Notes: generated by a model from the letters alone, not told the origin. A stretch of DNA of 64,000 nucleotides from Rossellomorea vietnamensis (GCF_008180415.1 NZ_VTEI01000013.1:69747-133746); one strand, 5' to 3'. Shown: positions 42,491-52,058, counted from the stretch's first letter. Program-made: numbers and translations.

Positions 42491-43684
42491 ATGAAAGAAA
42501 TCATATTGACCGTGAATCCCAAATTCGAAGATAAATTTAAAAAAGGCTTCCCTCTTATCAGCGGCGATGCGCTTGCATCTGCAGCAGGACTCCAAGAAGA
42601 AGGGAGCATCATCAAGCTGGTAGACAGGCGCAAGCAATTTATCGCCAGAGGTTATTACGGCAAACAGAATAAAGGGCTGGGGTGGATTTTGAGCTGGAAG
42701 GAGCAAGAGCGGATCGACCAGGGCTTTTTTGAAAGAAAGCTGAACAACGCGATCAGCCAAAGGCTTGAATTTTACCAAAGTGACGAAACGAATGCCTTTC
42801 GTGTATTTAACGGAGAAGGTGATGGTATAGGTGGACTGACCATCGACTACTTTAACGGCTATTATCTGATCAACTGGTATAGTGAAGGCATTTATCAATT
42901 CAAAAATGATATCATTCTTTCGCTGAAGCAGCTTGTTGATAGTAAAGGCATCTATCAGAAGAAGCGGTTTGCCCAAAGCGGAAAGTATATAGATGATGAT
43001 GATTTTGTCACAGGTGAGCGAGCAGAATTTCCTCTTATAGTGAAAGAAAATGAAGCTAGCTTTGCCGTATATTTAAACGATGGAGCCATGGTGGGCGTTT
43101 TCCTGGATCAGCGGGATGTAAGGAAACTGATTCGGGACAAGTATGCGGAAGGAAAAACGGTTCTCAACACCTTTTCTTATACAGGCGCATTTTCCGTCTT
43201 TGCTGCCCTCGGCGGAGCGGTGAAGACAACCAGTGTTGACCTGGCAAACAGGAGCGAAGCCAAGACCATCGAGCAGTTCAGCATAAACGGAATTGACTAC
43301 GAGGAGCAGGACATCATTGTTATGGATGTCTTTAACTACTTCAAGTATGCCGTGAAAAAACAGCTTAAATTCAATATGGTCATCCTCGATCCGCCGAGCT
43401 TTGCGCGTTCGAAAAAGCATACTTTTTCAGCAGCAAAGGATTACACCGATCTGCTGAAACAGACCATAGCCATTACGGAGAAAAATGGAATCATCGTTGC
43501 CTCTACAAATGCAAGCATCTTTGATATGAAAAGATTCAAAAGCTTTATTGACAAAGCGTTTAAAGAATCAGGAAGTGCCTATAAATTGATGGAGGAATTC
43601 TCCCTTCCTGAAGATTTTCGTACTATCAGCCAGTTCAAACAGGGAGATTACCTGAAAGTAGTATTCATTCAAAAGATTAAGTAA
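42491..43684 (+). CDS. Class I rRNA (cytosine-C5) methyltransferase, RlmI-like
   Basis: 397 residues. An N-terminal PUA domain (about 1-75, ISGDALASAAG) is followed by an EEHEE-like domain and a Rossmann methyltransferase fold with the SAM-binding LNTFSYTGAFSVFAALGG (motif I) and VILDPPSFARSKK (motif IV). Family members methylate 23S rRNA with S-adenosylmethionine. Start chosen at 42491, preceded by AGGATG. Monocistronic. Bacillus YwbD is the likely counterpart. Confidence 0.9.
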   Translation: MKEIILTVNPKFEDKFKKGFPLISGDALASAAGLQEEGSIIKLVDRRKQFIARGYYGKQNKGLGWILSWKEQERIDQGFFERKLNNAISQRLEFYQSDETNAFRVFNGEGDGIGGLTIDYFNGYYLINWYSEGIYQFKNDIILSLKQLVDSKGIYQKKRFAQSGKYIDDDDFVTGERAEFPLIVKENEASFAVYLNDGAMVGVFLDQRDVRKLIRDKYAEGKTVLNTFSYTGAFSVFAALGGAVKTTSVDLANRSEAKTIEQFSINGIDYEEQDIIVMDVFNYFKYAVKKQLKFNMVILDPPSFARSKKHTFSAAKDYTDLLKQTIAITEKNGIIVASTNASIFDMKRFKSFIDKAFKESGSAYKLMEEFSLPEDFRTISQFKQGDYLKVVFIQKIK

Positions 43685-43815
43685 TGAACATACGTTATGA
43701 ACGAATACGGTCTAAAAGCCGCTGTGGGTCTTACGATTCCGCCATTAGCCCTGCAACAATACCCTTTGTTTAAAATTTGACAAGGCATCAGTGAAGTGAA
43801 GAGGAGGAACCAGGC

Positions 43816-46093
43816 TTGAAGGAAGTGAGAGTTTCTGTAAGGAATCTAGTTGAGTATGTTTATAAGAGCGGCAGCATCGATCAGAAATTCCACACCACCT
43901 CCTCGATGACTGAAGGAACTCGTCTTCATAAGAAAATCCAGAAAAACTACAAAGAGGGAGACCGGGCAGAGGAGTTTTTGAGCACTGTTCTCCCGTTTGA
44001 TGATTTGTCCTTTATAGTGGAAGGCAGATGTGACGGACTCATTTTTGAAGAAGAAGACGTAATCATTGAAGAAATAAAATCGACCCGGTCCAGTTTGGGT
44101 GATCTGGCAGAAGATTCATATCCGGTTCACTGGGCGCAGGGGAAGTTTTATGCGTATATCTATGCCAAGGATCATAATCTTCAAGAAATTTCGGTCAAGC
44201 TTACATACATCCACGTGGAAACAGAGGAAATGATTCATTACCTGCAGCGCTTTACGCTGAACCAGCTTGAGGACTTTGCGTCAAAGACAATTGAAGTTTA
44301 CTATCCTTTCGCTGAACTGCTGACCACCCACAAGGAGAAAAGGAATGAATCGGCAGCCGCGCTTCCGTTCCCATTCCCTGAATATAGAAAAGGGCAGCGC
44401 CATCTTGCAGGAGCTGTCTATAAGACCATAAAGGAAAAGAAAACCCTATTTGCCAACGCGCCGACTGGTACAGGAAAGACCATCTCTACGATCTTTCCAA
44501 GCGTAAAGGTATTGGCGGAAGAATCTATAGACAAAATCTATTATTTAACGGCAAAAACGATAACGAGAACAACGGCAGAAGAAGCTTTTGAAATGCTTGA
44601 GCAAAAAGGATTGGCGGCCAAAACGCTTACTATTACAGCCAAAGATAAGGCGTGTTTAAAGGAAGAGGGCCTCTGCCAAAGCGGCTCCTGCCCATTTGCT
44701 GAAGGCTATTACGACAAAATCAATGAAGCAGTAATGGATATAATCAGGAATGAAACAAGGATGACCAGGCAGATCATAGAGCAATATGGAAGAAAGCACA
44801 GAGTCTGTCCCTTCGAATTTTCCATTGATCTTTCCTATATAGCGGATGCTGTCATATGTGACTACAACTATATCTTTGACCCGCGGGTCTCCTTGAAAAG
44901 ATTATCTGATTCACAGAAAAAACGGACGGTCCTCCTAACAGACGAAGCCCATAATCTTGTAGACAGGGGAAGGGCGATGTTTTCAGCCGAGCTGGAGAAG
45001 TCTTCATTCTTAGAGCTTAAACGCAGTTATAAGGAAAAGAACAAAGAATTATATGCGGTCAGCCATGAAATCAATCGTTTTTTTATCAGTTTGAGAAAGC
45101 AGTATGAGGAAACAGGAATGGAAGTTTATAAAGAAGCTTTTCCAGAGCTTTTGGAACTGCTTGAGAGATTCATAGGAAGTGCTGAAACAGAGCTGGCGGG
45201 ACAGAGCGGGGAGAGCACCTTGCTCGAGACCTACTTTGCAGCACATAATTTCATTAAGATTTCCTCCTTATATAATGAGAATTATGTTACCTATATTGAT
45301 AGTGGCAAAAGAGAGACGATAATCAGGCTTTTCTGTCTGAATCCATCTGAACTTCTAAGCCGCACAAGCAAAAGCTTCTCTTCAGCCGTATTTTTTTCAG
45401 CCACCTTGTCGCCCTTTCAGTACTATTTCGAGCTGCTGGGCGGAGAACATGAGGACTATCGCTTCAAGATTCCTTCTCCATTTCCAAAGGAAAATTCCCA
45501 AGTTTTCCTGAAGCCGTTGTCAACAAGATACAGGGACAGGGAAAGGAGCATCCAGCCCTTAGTTTCCCTCCCACAGGAATTAATGAAGCAGCGTCCCGGG
45601 AACTATTTGTATTTCTTTCCGTCCTACCGCTATATGAATGAGGTGTATGAAGCTTTTATGAAAAGTGATCCTGATGCTGATGTGCTTATCCAATCAGCTG
45701 GTATGACAGAAGATGAGCGGGAAGCATTCTTGCAAGCTTTTCATGCTGATAGAGAATCTCCTCTCATTGGATTTGCTGTTCTTGGAGGCATTTTTTCAGA
45801 AGGTATTGATTTGAAGGGAGACCGGCTCAATGGTGTGATCGTTGTTGGAGTAGGGCTTCCTCAACTGGGGCCGGAGAGAGAGATTATTAAGGATCATTTC
45901 AAATAAGCTCCGTAAAAATGGATACGACTATTCTTATATCCTTCCCGGCATGAACAAGGTTCTTCAGGCTGGAGGCAGGCTGATTCGAACAGAGGAAGAC
46001 ACAGGTGTGATCGTGCTTGTTGATGACCGGTATTTGACCCCAAAATACCAGGGGCTGCTTCCGGAAGAATGGTTGGATTTTACAGTGTTATAA
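43816..46093 (+). pseudogene. PD-(D/E)XK nuclease / XPD-DinG-type helicase, frameshifted near the 3' end
   Basis: A DNA-repair type enzyme. Residues 1-180 form a RecB-like nuclease (VEGRCDGLIFEEEDVIIEEI, then K). The helicase has Walker A APTGTGKTIS, four cysteines for an iron-sulfur cluster (KACLKEEGLCQSGSCPF, HRVCPF) and DEAH box TDEAHN. The reading frame stops at 45906 after IIKDHFK, but the next frame continues NKLRKNGYDYSYILPGMN and then QAGGRLIRTEEDTG, the helicase motif VI, to TAA at 46093. One extra A in TTCAAATAAG would explain this. It is either a real inactivation or a sequencing error. Confidence 0.88.
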
Positions 46094-46210
46094 AAATGTC
46101 CTTTGGCTCCGTATTAACACATAAATTCAGTTAATCACGAAAAAAGCTTTCCCCCAATCGGGAGGGCACTGAAAATCTACCGAGTTTTATAGTCTACTTG
46201 CTTTAACCTA

Positions 46211-46607
46211 AGATAAAGTCAATACAATCCTTCCTTAAAGAGGAAGGATTGTATTGACTTTTTTCTTGCTCTCTACCCTGTATCAGCGTTAGAATCCTTT
46301 TGTATTTTTTATTTGCCTGCCACCGCTGGAAAGATAGAAGGGTGCTACCGGTGGTGCTTAACTATGTAGTTCAGTGTTTTGGATACTAAATAGAGGAAAG
46401 AGATTCCCTTATTTCTTACAAAACTCTAAGAAAAGCTAAAATAGGGGAATAAAATTCCCTTAATTAGCTTAATACGCTAGAAAAATTGTGCTTTTTATCA
46501 TATAAGGGAAAAAAGTTTCTCTATTTTCCCCGTAATAACCTTGAAATTGCCGATAAGGGAAAAAAGTTCCCTTATTTACGGCTGAGTACCCAATTAAGGG
46601 AATGACT
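46211..46607 (-). repeat. Interspersed non-coding element, copy 2 (inverted relative to 3389)
   Basis: The reverse complement aligns with 3389-3840 over almost its full length. Its left end is a very strong hairpin (AAAGTCAATACAATCCTTCC pairing with its complement up to 46261), followed by T-run. The interior has five small palindromes around AAGGGAA/TTCCCTT whose starts lie at 46390, 46441, 46502, 46553 and 46594: steps 51, 61, 51 and 41. No gene. Confidence 0.75.
46212..46263. terminator. Long perfect hairpin after the helicase gene
   Basis: A 21-bp perfect stem starting AAAGTCAATACAATCCTTCC with loop TAAAG, followed by TTTTT. It would terminate transcription from the helicase gene and also forms the end of the interspersed element. 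Confidence 0.85.
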
Positions 46608-46707
46608 GGACGATTTTCTCTCTAAAGCCCATTACATTATTCACCCAACCAAGCGGAGTGGGCCTCCTCAACAAAAAACCAGCACTCTTTCATAAAACTT
46701 TTATGAA

Positions 46708-46749
46708 AAAGGCAGAATCGCTCTTGGAAGTGAGCGATTCTGCCTTTAA
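46708..46749. terminator. Terminator between the element and the ferritin-like gene
   Basis: AAAGGCAGAATCGCTC / GAGCGATTCTGCCTTT perfect 16-bp stem; T-run (TTTTTCAT) on the minus strand, serving the ferritin-like gene. Confidence 0.88.
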
Positions 46750-46810
46750 ACTAATTGTTGGACTTTTTCAGTGGCCTCCAAATCGGAGAAAGCTTTTTTC
46801 TATCCGTTAT

Positions 46811-47245
46811 TTATTGAAAAGCAGGATCCATCAGCATGCGGTCAAGCTCTTCCATGTGGTGTGTTTCATCAGAGATAAGATCATCCAATTTAACAACCAG
46901 CTCAGTTAACCCTAATGCTTCTGCCTGTTCTTTACGCACTTTGTAGCGGTCAATCGTTTCTTTCTCTGCTTGGCGTGCTGCCTGCAGCATTTCCTTCACA
47001 TTATCGGTCTGCTTAACAGGAGCCGGAGTTGTTGTTGGAGTACCGCCTAGTGTTTTGATTTTTTCTGCCAAGTATAGAGCGTGGCCTTGTTCATCGCCGA
47101 CTTCTCCTTCAAAGAAAGGCTTAAGGACTGCGCGGTGCAGACCTGATACGACTGCCGCATAGTTGGTGTACATAATCTGTGCTGTATATTCATTTGCTAA
47201 ATCTTCATTTAATCCTTCAATTAATTCTTGTAAGTTTTGTTCCAT
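46811..47245 (-). CDS. Ferritin-like (bacterioferritin-type) protein
   Basis: 144 residues forming a four-helix bundle of the ferritin superfamily. Candidate di-iron ligands are seen: Glu in ANEYTAQIMY, EGEVGDEQGH in helix 2, ETIDRY in helix 3 and SDETHHMEEL in helix 4 (ExxH pattern twice). It may store or detoxify iron. I chose the start at 47245, 12 bases behind GGAGG; ATG 47257 is too close to that site to use it. Alanine/proline/threonine-rich loop TPTTTPAPV between helices 2 and 3. Confidence 0.82.
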   Translation of the reverse strand: MEQNLQELIEGLNEDLANEYTAQIMYTNYAAVVSGLHRAVLKPFFEGEVGDEQGHALYLAEKIKTLGGTPTTTPAPVKQTDNVKEMLQAARQAEKETIDRYKVRKEQAEALGLTELVVKLDDLISDETHHMEELDRMLMDPAFQ

Positions 47246-47423
47246 CTCAAAAATCATCCTCCATTTAATTGCTGATATTTTATTAATACCCCTTTAATTC
47301 GAGATTAAACTAGCTCTTTACAGAGGCGCAGCTTATAAATCTAGATGATATGGCAAAGACTATGGTCGAATATCAGAGCTGCAGCTTTGCGGTTCAGAAA
47401 TGAAGAAAGTGGAGGGAATCAAA

Positions 47424-47582
47424 ATGAGTAAACAAGGTAAGATGAATCCAGACCAAACCTCAGAACAACTGGCTAAACAGCAAGGGAAGAATGATGTCGA
47501 ATTCAGTACTGATGATTTTCAGGCGGGCAACAGCCAGAGCCAGAGCCAAAAGAAGAGCGGCAGACAAAAAAACAAAAAATAA
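47424..47582 (+). CDS. Small basic Q/K-rich protein, SASP-like
   Basis: 52 residues, no hydrophobic segment, rich in Q, K, N and S (GNSQSQSQKKSGRQKNKK at the end). The composition and the segment VEFSTDDF recall small acid-soluble spore proteins of the gamma type, but the match is not firm. GGAGGG lies upstream of ATG 47424. It precedes ykuS by 59 bp, possibly one transcript. Confidence 0.6.
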   Translation: MSKQGKMNPDQTSEQLAKQQGKNDVEFSTDDFQAGNSQSQSQKKSGRQKNKK

Positions 47583-47641
47583 AATGAATACCATTGCCTT
47601 TGATGGAAAATCCTATGAGTATACTAAGGAGGTGTGGAAAC

Positions 47642-47890
47642 ATGTCAAGAAGAATTGGAGTAGAAGAATCTCTTCAAAATGTTGTACAAGCACTTCGTGA
47701 AAAAGGTCATGATGTTGTGGAATTGAAGCAGGAGACTGATGCACAAGGCTGTGACTGCTGTGTCCTGACTGGACTGGATTCCAATGTAATGGGGATCGCA
47801 AACGTGGTCACTCAGGGTTCTGTTATTGAAGCAAACGGTTTAAGCGCTGATGAGGTTTGTCAGCAGGTAGAAAGTAAATTACAATACTAA
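47642..47890 (+). CDS. ykuS: YkuS-like UPF0180 family protein
   Basis: 82 residues, matching Bacillus YkuS over its length: [20 protein letters not shown] at the start, [18 protein letters not shown] in the middle. The conserved CDCC cysteines could bind metal or form a disulphide (inference). AAGGAGGTG upstream. No known function. Confidence 0.9.
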   Translation: MSRRIGVEESLQNVVQALREKGHDVVELKQETDAQGCDCCVLTGLDSNVMGIANVVTQGSVIEANGLSADEVCQQVESKLQY

Positions 47891-47897
47891 TTCAGAT

Positions 47898-47951
47898 AAA
47901 AAAGCGAACTCAAAGGCGGAGCTTACATAACCCTTGATTTCGCTTTTTTTA
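47898..47951. terminator. Terminator between ykuS and the subtilisin gene
   Basis: AAAAAAGCGAA / TTCGCTTTTTT stem with a 30-base loop, T-run on both strands. Confidence 0.8.
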
Positions 47952-47997
47952 TATGACTTCATTTCAGATGTAAAAATTGTTCCGCTCCACAACCTGG

Positions 47998-48957
47998 TCA
48001 CACCGATAAAGACAACTGATTCTGCTGCAAATATTCCTCCAGCAAGTCCGGTGCGGTAAGGTACAGGAGACCATTCCCTTCTAATGCTTTCGGATAACCA
48101 AGCGGGATGGTCCGTTTAACAAGCTGAGCGTAAATCTCACATTCCGAAAGCTTTCTGTCAAAACTGGCTTCCTCGAGTAATTTTACCAATGCCAATGCCC
48201 CTGAAACATGAGGCGCTGACATTGAGGTACCGCTGAATTCGGCAAATTTGCCGCCGGGTATTGTAGAAAGTATCTTTTCTCCAGGTGCCACGAGATCGAC
48301 TTCATTATTGGAGTTGGTGAAGTAAGATGAATTTCGTTCAAAGTCGATGGCCCCTACTGAAATGACTTCATTGTAACAAGCTGGAAAGGAAAGTTCATCG
48401 GTTTCTGCATTCTCATCTCCTTCGTTGCCCGCAGCGCAGACAACAGAGATGTTAGCCGCCACCGCCTGCTTAATCACGTCATGAAGAGGACCGTAGTCAG
48501 AGGGACCGCCAAGAGACATGGAAATAATGTCTACCCCTTGGTCAATGGCATACTGAATTCCATCCACGATCCAATCGTATCTCCCGCTGCCTTGTTCTCC
48601 CGCCAATACTTTAATAATCAGCAGACTGGCCTCCGGGGCAACCCCCACTACTCCAGATCCATTTTCGTTTGCTGCTATTGTTCCGGCTACATGTGTACCA
48701 TGTCCGTTGTAGTCTGTTACGTTCTCTTCATTGCCATCATCATCATTCGTGAAGTTGCGGGTACCCACAACCCGTCCCTGCAGATCCTCGTGATCTATGT
48801 CACAACCTGTGTCCAAAACAGCGACCGTAACACCTTTTCCTTTAACTGATTTCCACAGCTTCGGGGCTTGTACCAGGTCGACTCCTGCAGGCATTTCTGA
48901 TGCAGTTTCCATGATTTCTTCTTTGACATAAGGAATTAATCTTACCGAACTCTTCAT
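47998..48957 (-). CDS. ispA: Intracellular subtilisin-like serine protease (ISP)
   Basis: 319 residues, no signal peptide. The N-terminal propeptide carries the LIPY motif (VRLIPYVKEEI) that blocks the active site in intracellular subtilisins. The triad is complete: Asp in VAVLDTGCD, His in NGHGTHVAGT and Ser in SGTSMSAPH; the oxyanion Asn lies in CAAGNEGD. It degrades cytosolic protein in stationary phase. Start at 48957, seven bases behind AGGAGGA; ATG 48963 touches that site. A dyad 7-4-7 lies about 110 bp upstream (49069). Confidence 0.93.
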   Translation of the reverse strand: MKSSVRLIPYVKEEIMETASEMPAGVDLVQAPKLWKSVKGKGVTVAVLDTGCDIDHEDLQGRVVGTRNFTNDDDGNEENVTDYNGHGTHVAGTIAANENGSGVVGVAPEASLLIIKVLAGEQGSGRYDWIVDGIQYAIDQGVDIISMSLGGPSDYGPLHDVIKQAVAANISVVCAAGNEGDENAETDELSFPACYNEVISVGAIDFERNSSYFTNSNNEVDLVAPGEKILSTIPGGKFAEFSGTSMSAPHVSGALALVKLLEEASFDRKLSECEIYAQLVKRTIPLGYPKALEGNGLLYLTAPDLLEEYLQQNQLSLSV

Positions 48958-49068
48958 AAGCATTCCTCCTGAAAATCAAGTTAAAAACTGAACTTTCAGA
49001 AAATATACCACAAATAGGATCATTTTGGAAGAGTGAAAAGTAATAGTTCGATAGTAGAGTTTGACATT

Positions 49069-49086
49069 CAATGATCATTATCATTG
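49069..49086. promoter_or_regulatory. Perfect 7-4-7 dyad, Fur-box-like operator candidate
   Basis: CAATGAT-CATT-ATCATTG. On one strand it reads AATGATAATGATCATT, which contains GATAAT-GATCAT hexamers as in Fur boxes. It lies between the divergent ispA-type gene (start 48957) and the 2H gene (49311). Fur is one option; the palindrome centre differs from the usual 7-1-7. Confidence 0.35.
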
Positions 49087-49310
49087 TAAATAATTTTAAA
49101 TAAATCAGGTCAGTTGAGGTGTTATTTTCCTTGAAGCTGCTAGACGAACGACGTTAATTTTCTCCAGCTGCTGGAACTAGACGGCCAGCTTATCCCCAGG
49201 AAATCGTCCACCTCCCGCTCCCATCAAAAGAAATAATCTTATATAATGTAACTTGCAAATAATTTTAATGAGCATGATTGTATAGATTGACTAAACCCGG
49301 AGGAGATTCT

Positions 49311-49823
49311 ATGATTGAAAGATCGATCACTATATTTCCAGAGTTTGAAAATGGCAGGCTTATTGATGAGCTGCGGTCGAAGTATGACCCTCTTTATCAA
49401 TTGATTCCTCCTCATATTACTCTTGTCTTCCCATTCACCAGTGACCTGACTGCAGAACAACTGCATGCCCATATTGAGAGTGTGCTTTTGCACGAAAAAC
49501 TCTTCTCCATAAAATTGCAGGGAGTGACTGGGGAGGGGAGTGAGTATCTTTTCTTAAATGTAAAAAAGGGAAATGACGAGATCATCAGACTCCATGATCT
49601 CCTTTACACGGGTAGGTTGAGAGAATTCCTGTTCCGCGAACTGACTTATGTTCCCCACCTAACAGTAGGACGATTTAATGACACGGGTGATTTTAAAGCT
49701 GCCTTAAACGAAACAGCACAATTTACTGAAGAGTTTACGACCACTGTTAACCATATTGTTGTGGAGAAGATTGAAGAGAGCGGCCTGTCCCAGCCTGAGT
49801 TTTACGTTGATCTCAGGAATTAA
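49311..49823 (+). CDS. 2'-5' RNA ligase-like 2H phosphoesterase
   Basis: 170 residues with the two-histidine fold. Both motifs are present: HITLVF (about residue 36) and HLTVGR (about residue 120). Family members open cyclic phosphodiesters or process RNA ends; the substrate is unknown. I chose ATG 49311 behind CGGAGGAG. It precedes yeeI in the same direction with 73 bp between them. Confidence 0.88.
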   Translation: MIERSITIFPEFENGRLIDELRSKYDPLYQLIPPHITLVFPFTSDLTAEQLHAHIESVLLHEKLFSIKLQGVTGEGSEYLFLNVKKGNDEIIRLHDLLYTGRLREFLFRELTYVPHLTVGRFNDTGDFKAALNETAQFTEEFTTTVNHIVVEKIEESGLSQPEFYVDLRN

Positions 49824-49896
49824 TCTCGAAACATCTCAGCTAATTGCGTTATAATAGAAAGGAAGTCTAGTAACAATTTGAAAGAGAGTGGAAACT

Positions 49897-50616
49897 ATGG
49901 GTCGTAAGTGGAATAATATCAAAGAAAAGAAAGCTTCAAAAGATGCAAATACGAGTCGTATCTATTCTAAATTTGCCAAGGAAATCTATGTTGTCGCCAA
50001 GCAGGGAGAGCCGGATCCGGAAGCCAATCAGCCTTTGAAGTTCGTTCTTGAGCGCGCCAAAACATATAATGTACCAAGAAATATCATTGACCGCGCACTG
50101 GAAAAAGCAAAAGGCGGCACTGAAGAGAACTTTGATCAGCTCCGCTATGAGGGGTTTGGTCCAAACGGATCGATGATCATAGTTGATGCTTTAACAAACA
50201 ACGTAAATAGGACGGCTTCTGAAGTCCGTGCTGCTTTTGGTAAAAATGGCGGCAATATGGGTGTGAGCGGATCTGTTGCTTATATGTTCGATGCAACGGC
50301 TGTTGTGGGAATGGAAGGGAAAAGTGCCGAAGAAGCTCTGGAAATCCTGATGGACGCCGACGTTGATGCCAGAGATATCATTGAAGAAGATGAAGCGGTC
50401 ATCATCTATGCGGAACCTGATCAATTCCATGCGGTTCAACAAGCTTTCAGAGATGCTGGGGTAACGGATTTCACTGTGGCAGAACTAACGATGCTTGCGC
50501 AGAATGATATCAGCCTTCCAGAAGACACTCAAGCTGATTTTGAAAAATTAATTGATGCAATTGAAGACTTGGAAGATGTTCAGCAGGTCTACCATAATGT
50601 AGATTTGGGAGAATGA
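49897..50616 (+). CDS. yeeI: YebC/PmpR-family protein YeeI
   Basis: 239 residues matching Bacillus YeeI from [16 protein letters not shown] to [12 protein letters not shown]. Three-domain YebC fold: an N-terminal helical domain with [11 protein letters not shown], then [16 protein letters not shown] and SVAYMFD. YebC proteins either regulate transcription or assist ribosomes at difficult stretches such as polyproline; recent family knowledge favours the latter for YeeI-type members, which I cannot test here. ATG 49897 behind GAGAGTGG. Confidence 0.95.
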   Translation: MGRKWNNIKEKKASKDANTSRIYSKFAKEIYVVAKQGEPDPEANQPLKFVLERAKTYNVPRNIIDRALEKAKGGTEENFDQLRYEGFGPNGSMIIVDALTNNVNRTASEVRAAFGKNGGNMGVSGSVAYMFDATAVVGMEGKSAEEALEILMDADVDARDIIEEDEAVIIYAEPDQFHAVQQAFRDAGVTDFTVAELTMLAQNDISLPEDTQADFEKLIDAIEDLEDVQQVYHNVDLGE

Positions 50617-50628
50617 TCTTCCGGAATG

Positions 50629-50656
50629 CCCTCCCCGTCTTTGGGAGGGTTTTTTC
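50629..50656 (+). terminator. Terminator of yeeI
   Basis: CCCTCCC / GGGAGGG stem followed by TTTTTT. Confidence 0.85.
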
Positions 50657-51158
50657 ATCGAATTTTAAGTCTGTAAGATTTAACTATTACCCCGTCATTC
50701 ACTGGTTCAAAATCGCTTTCAGGTTGATGTTCAAAGCCAATTTTCTCATACAAATGGATAGCACCTTCCATGAATTCGCCAGTATGAAGCCCAATATATT
50801 CATATCCTCTCCCTTCAGAACGGCGGATGCATTCTTCAATTAACTGCCTGGCAACCCCTTGTTTTCTTGCCTGCCTGTCTACAGCGAGCATTCTAATTTC
50901 AGGATGGGCAGAAACGGTGAATAGCCCTTTATAGGCATCAATGTTTCCTGGATACAATACTACACTTCCGACAATTTTCCCTTCTAGTTCTGCAACGAGA
51001 ACTTCCGCTCCGCTGTCTTCGCCGAATCCAGAAGAAATTGCACTTCTCAAGCCTTCCCAATGATCAGCAGAAAGCTTTCGAGCATGTTCCTCATAAGCCT
51101 CAACACGCTGCTTTTGAATCTGTTGGAGCTCATGAGCTTCTGATAAACGTATTTTCAT
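50655..51158 (-). CDS. GNAT-family N-acetyltransferase
   Basis: 167 residues. The acetyl-CoA loop reads VDRQARKQGVARQLIEECI (motif A, QxxGVA), preceded by EIRMLAVD and followed by YIGLHTGEFMEGAIHLYEKIGF. The acceptor is unknown. Start ATG with AAAGGAGG upstream. Convergent with yeeI. Confidence 0.88.
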   Translation of the reverse strand: MKIRLSEAHELQQIQKQRVEAYEEHARKLSADHWEGLRSAISSGFGEDSGAEVLVAELEGKIVGSVVLYPGNIDAYKGLFTVSAHPEIRMLAVDRQARKQGVARQLIEECIRRSEGRGYEYIGLHTGEFMEGAIHLYEKIGFEHQPESDFEPVNDGVIVKSYRLKIR

Positions 51159-51463
51159 ACTTATCCTCCTTTAAAAATCTTACTAAGCAAGCGAAGAAAT
51201 ATATTCAGGGTTGTCCTGCTTCTGAGGAAGACAGTCCAACTGCTATACTTTTTCTCTACTCTTCAAGGTTCTTCCTTCTTTGAAATTTTCCTTCTAAGAC
51301 ATGGAAAAAAGGGCGGAATGAGGGAGGATAATAATTCAGATGCCTTGAAAACAATCAGGTCTTTCACTCAGTTAGATAAGAAGGCATCGATTGTTGGAGT
51401 GGCAAAGCATCTACAGGGGATTTATTTGTGTGTATCATCAGTTCTATACAGAAATAAAAAAAT

Positions 51464-51487
51464 AAGCACGCAATTCAGCGTGCTTGC
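51464..51487 (-). terminator. Terminator of the GSP26-like gene
   Basis: AAGCACGC / GCGTGCTT stem, loop AATTCA; T-run (ATTTTTTTA) on the minus strand. Confidence 0.85.
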
Positions 51488-51497
51488 CTCTAGAATC

Positions 51498-51920
51498 TTA
51501 CAAATCAAGTACTTTTGGCTCTTCGCCATTCTTATTCATCAAACGGTATTGAGTTGGATGAATCTCCAAAATGATTAAGTCCGGGTCGTCCGGTCCTTTA
51601 AACCATTTTTTCATTTCGTCATCCCAAAGTTTTTCTTTGAGGCTTTCATCTTTGCTGATCTGAACTTTTCCTTCGACCTCAACATAAGCATCTCCATAGC
51701 CGTCGCCTTCATATCCAAGCAGTACATGGACATGTGGGTTCTGCTCAATCTCATCGGCTTTATGGGTTTCGCTGCTGGTAGGTGTTAAGAGTGTCAGGTC
51801 ATCATTGAAAAAAGTCATGTATCGAGAATGAGGTTTGTTTTCAATAACGGTAGCCAGTGTTCCAACCATGCTGTTTTCAAGGACATTAAGAACTTCTTGC
51901 TTCAAATCGGTTTGTGACAA
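51498..51920 (-). CDS. General stress protein 26-like flavin/PNPOx-fold protein (YdaG type)
   Basis: 140 residues of the pyridoxamine 5'-phosphate oxidase-like split-barrel fold, similar in length and sequence to Bacillus YdaG. Features: MVGTLATVIENKPHSRYMTFF, THKADEIEQNPHVHVLLGY, and WFKGPDDPDLIILEIHPTQYRL divided over the C-terminal half. It probably binds a flavin. TTG start behind AAGGAGATG. YdaG belongs to the sigma-B regulon in B. subtilis; only a weak sigma-B-like box is seen here. Confidence 0.88.
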   Translation of the reverse strand: MSQTDLKQEVLNVLENSMVGTLATVIENKPHSRYMTFFNDDLTLLTPTSSETHKADEIEQNPHVHVLLGYEGDGYGDAYVEVEGKVQISKDESLKEKLWDDEMKKWFKGPDDPDLIILEIHPTQYRLMNKNGEEPKVLDL

Positions 51921-51955
51921 AATCTCATCTCCTTTTGATTTATTTCACTTGTATT

Positions 51956-51982
51956 TATTCCTTAATTGGAGGATTTATAAAC
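51956..51982 (-). promoter_or_regulatory. Weak sigma-B-like box before the GSP26-like gene
   Basis: On the minus strand GTTTAT, 15 bases, GGAATA. The -35 fits with one mismatch; the -10 is poor. It lies 35 bases before the TTG start. Confidence 0.3.
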
Positions 51983-52006
51983 ATGTGGATGTGCACAAAC
52001 AAAAGA

Positions 52007-52047
52007 GGTGCCTGGAAACTGAACCAGCTGTTTAGTTTCCAGGCACC
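52007..52047 (-). terminator. Terminator of ywbE
   Basis: GGTGCCTGGAAACT / AGTTTCCAGGCACC perfect 14-bp stem; TCTTTTGTTTG follows on the minus strand. Confidence 0.8.
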
Positions 52048-52058
52048 ATTGGGAAAGT

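Noticed and set aside
43816-43960. Cas4 protein (N-terminal nuclease part of the helicase gene)
   Set aside because: The RecB-like nuclease is fused to an iron-sulfur helicase, a known housekeeping-type arrangement; no CRISPR locus nearby.
46658-46909. 83-residue frame overlapping the ferritin-like gene
   Set aside because: It runs through a terminator hairpin and the 3' end of a supported gene.
51318-51578. 86-residue frame opposite the GSP26-like gene
   Set aside because: It overlaps the terminator and 3' end of a well-supported gene on the other strand.
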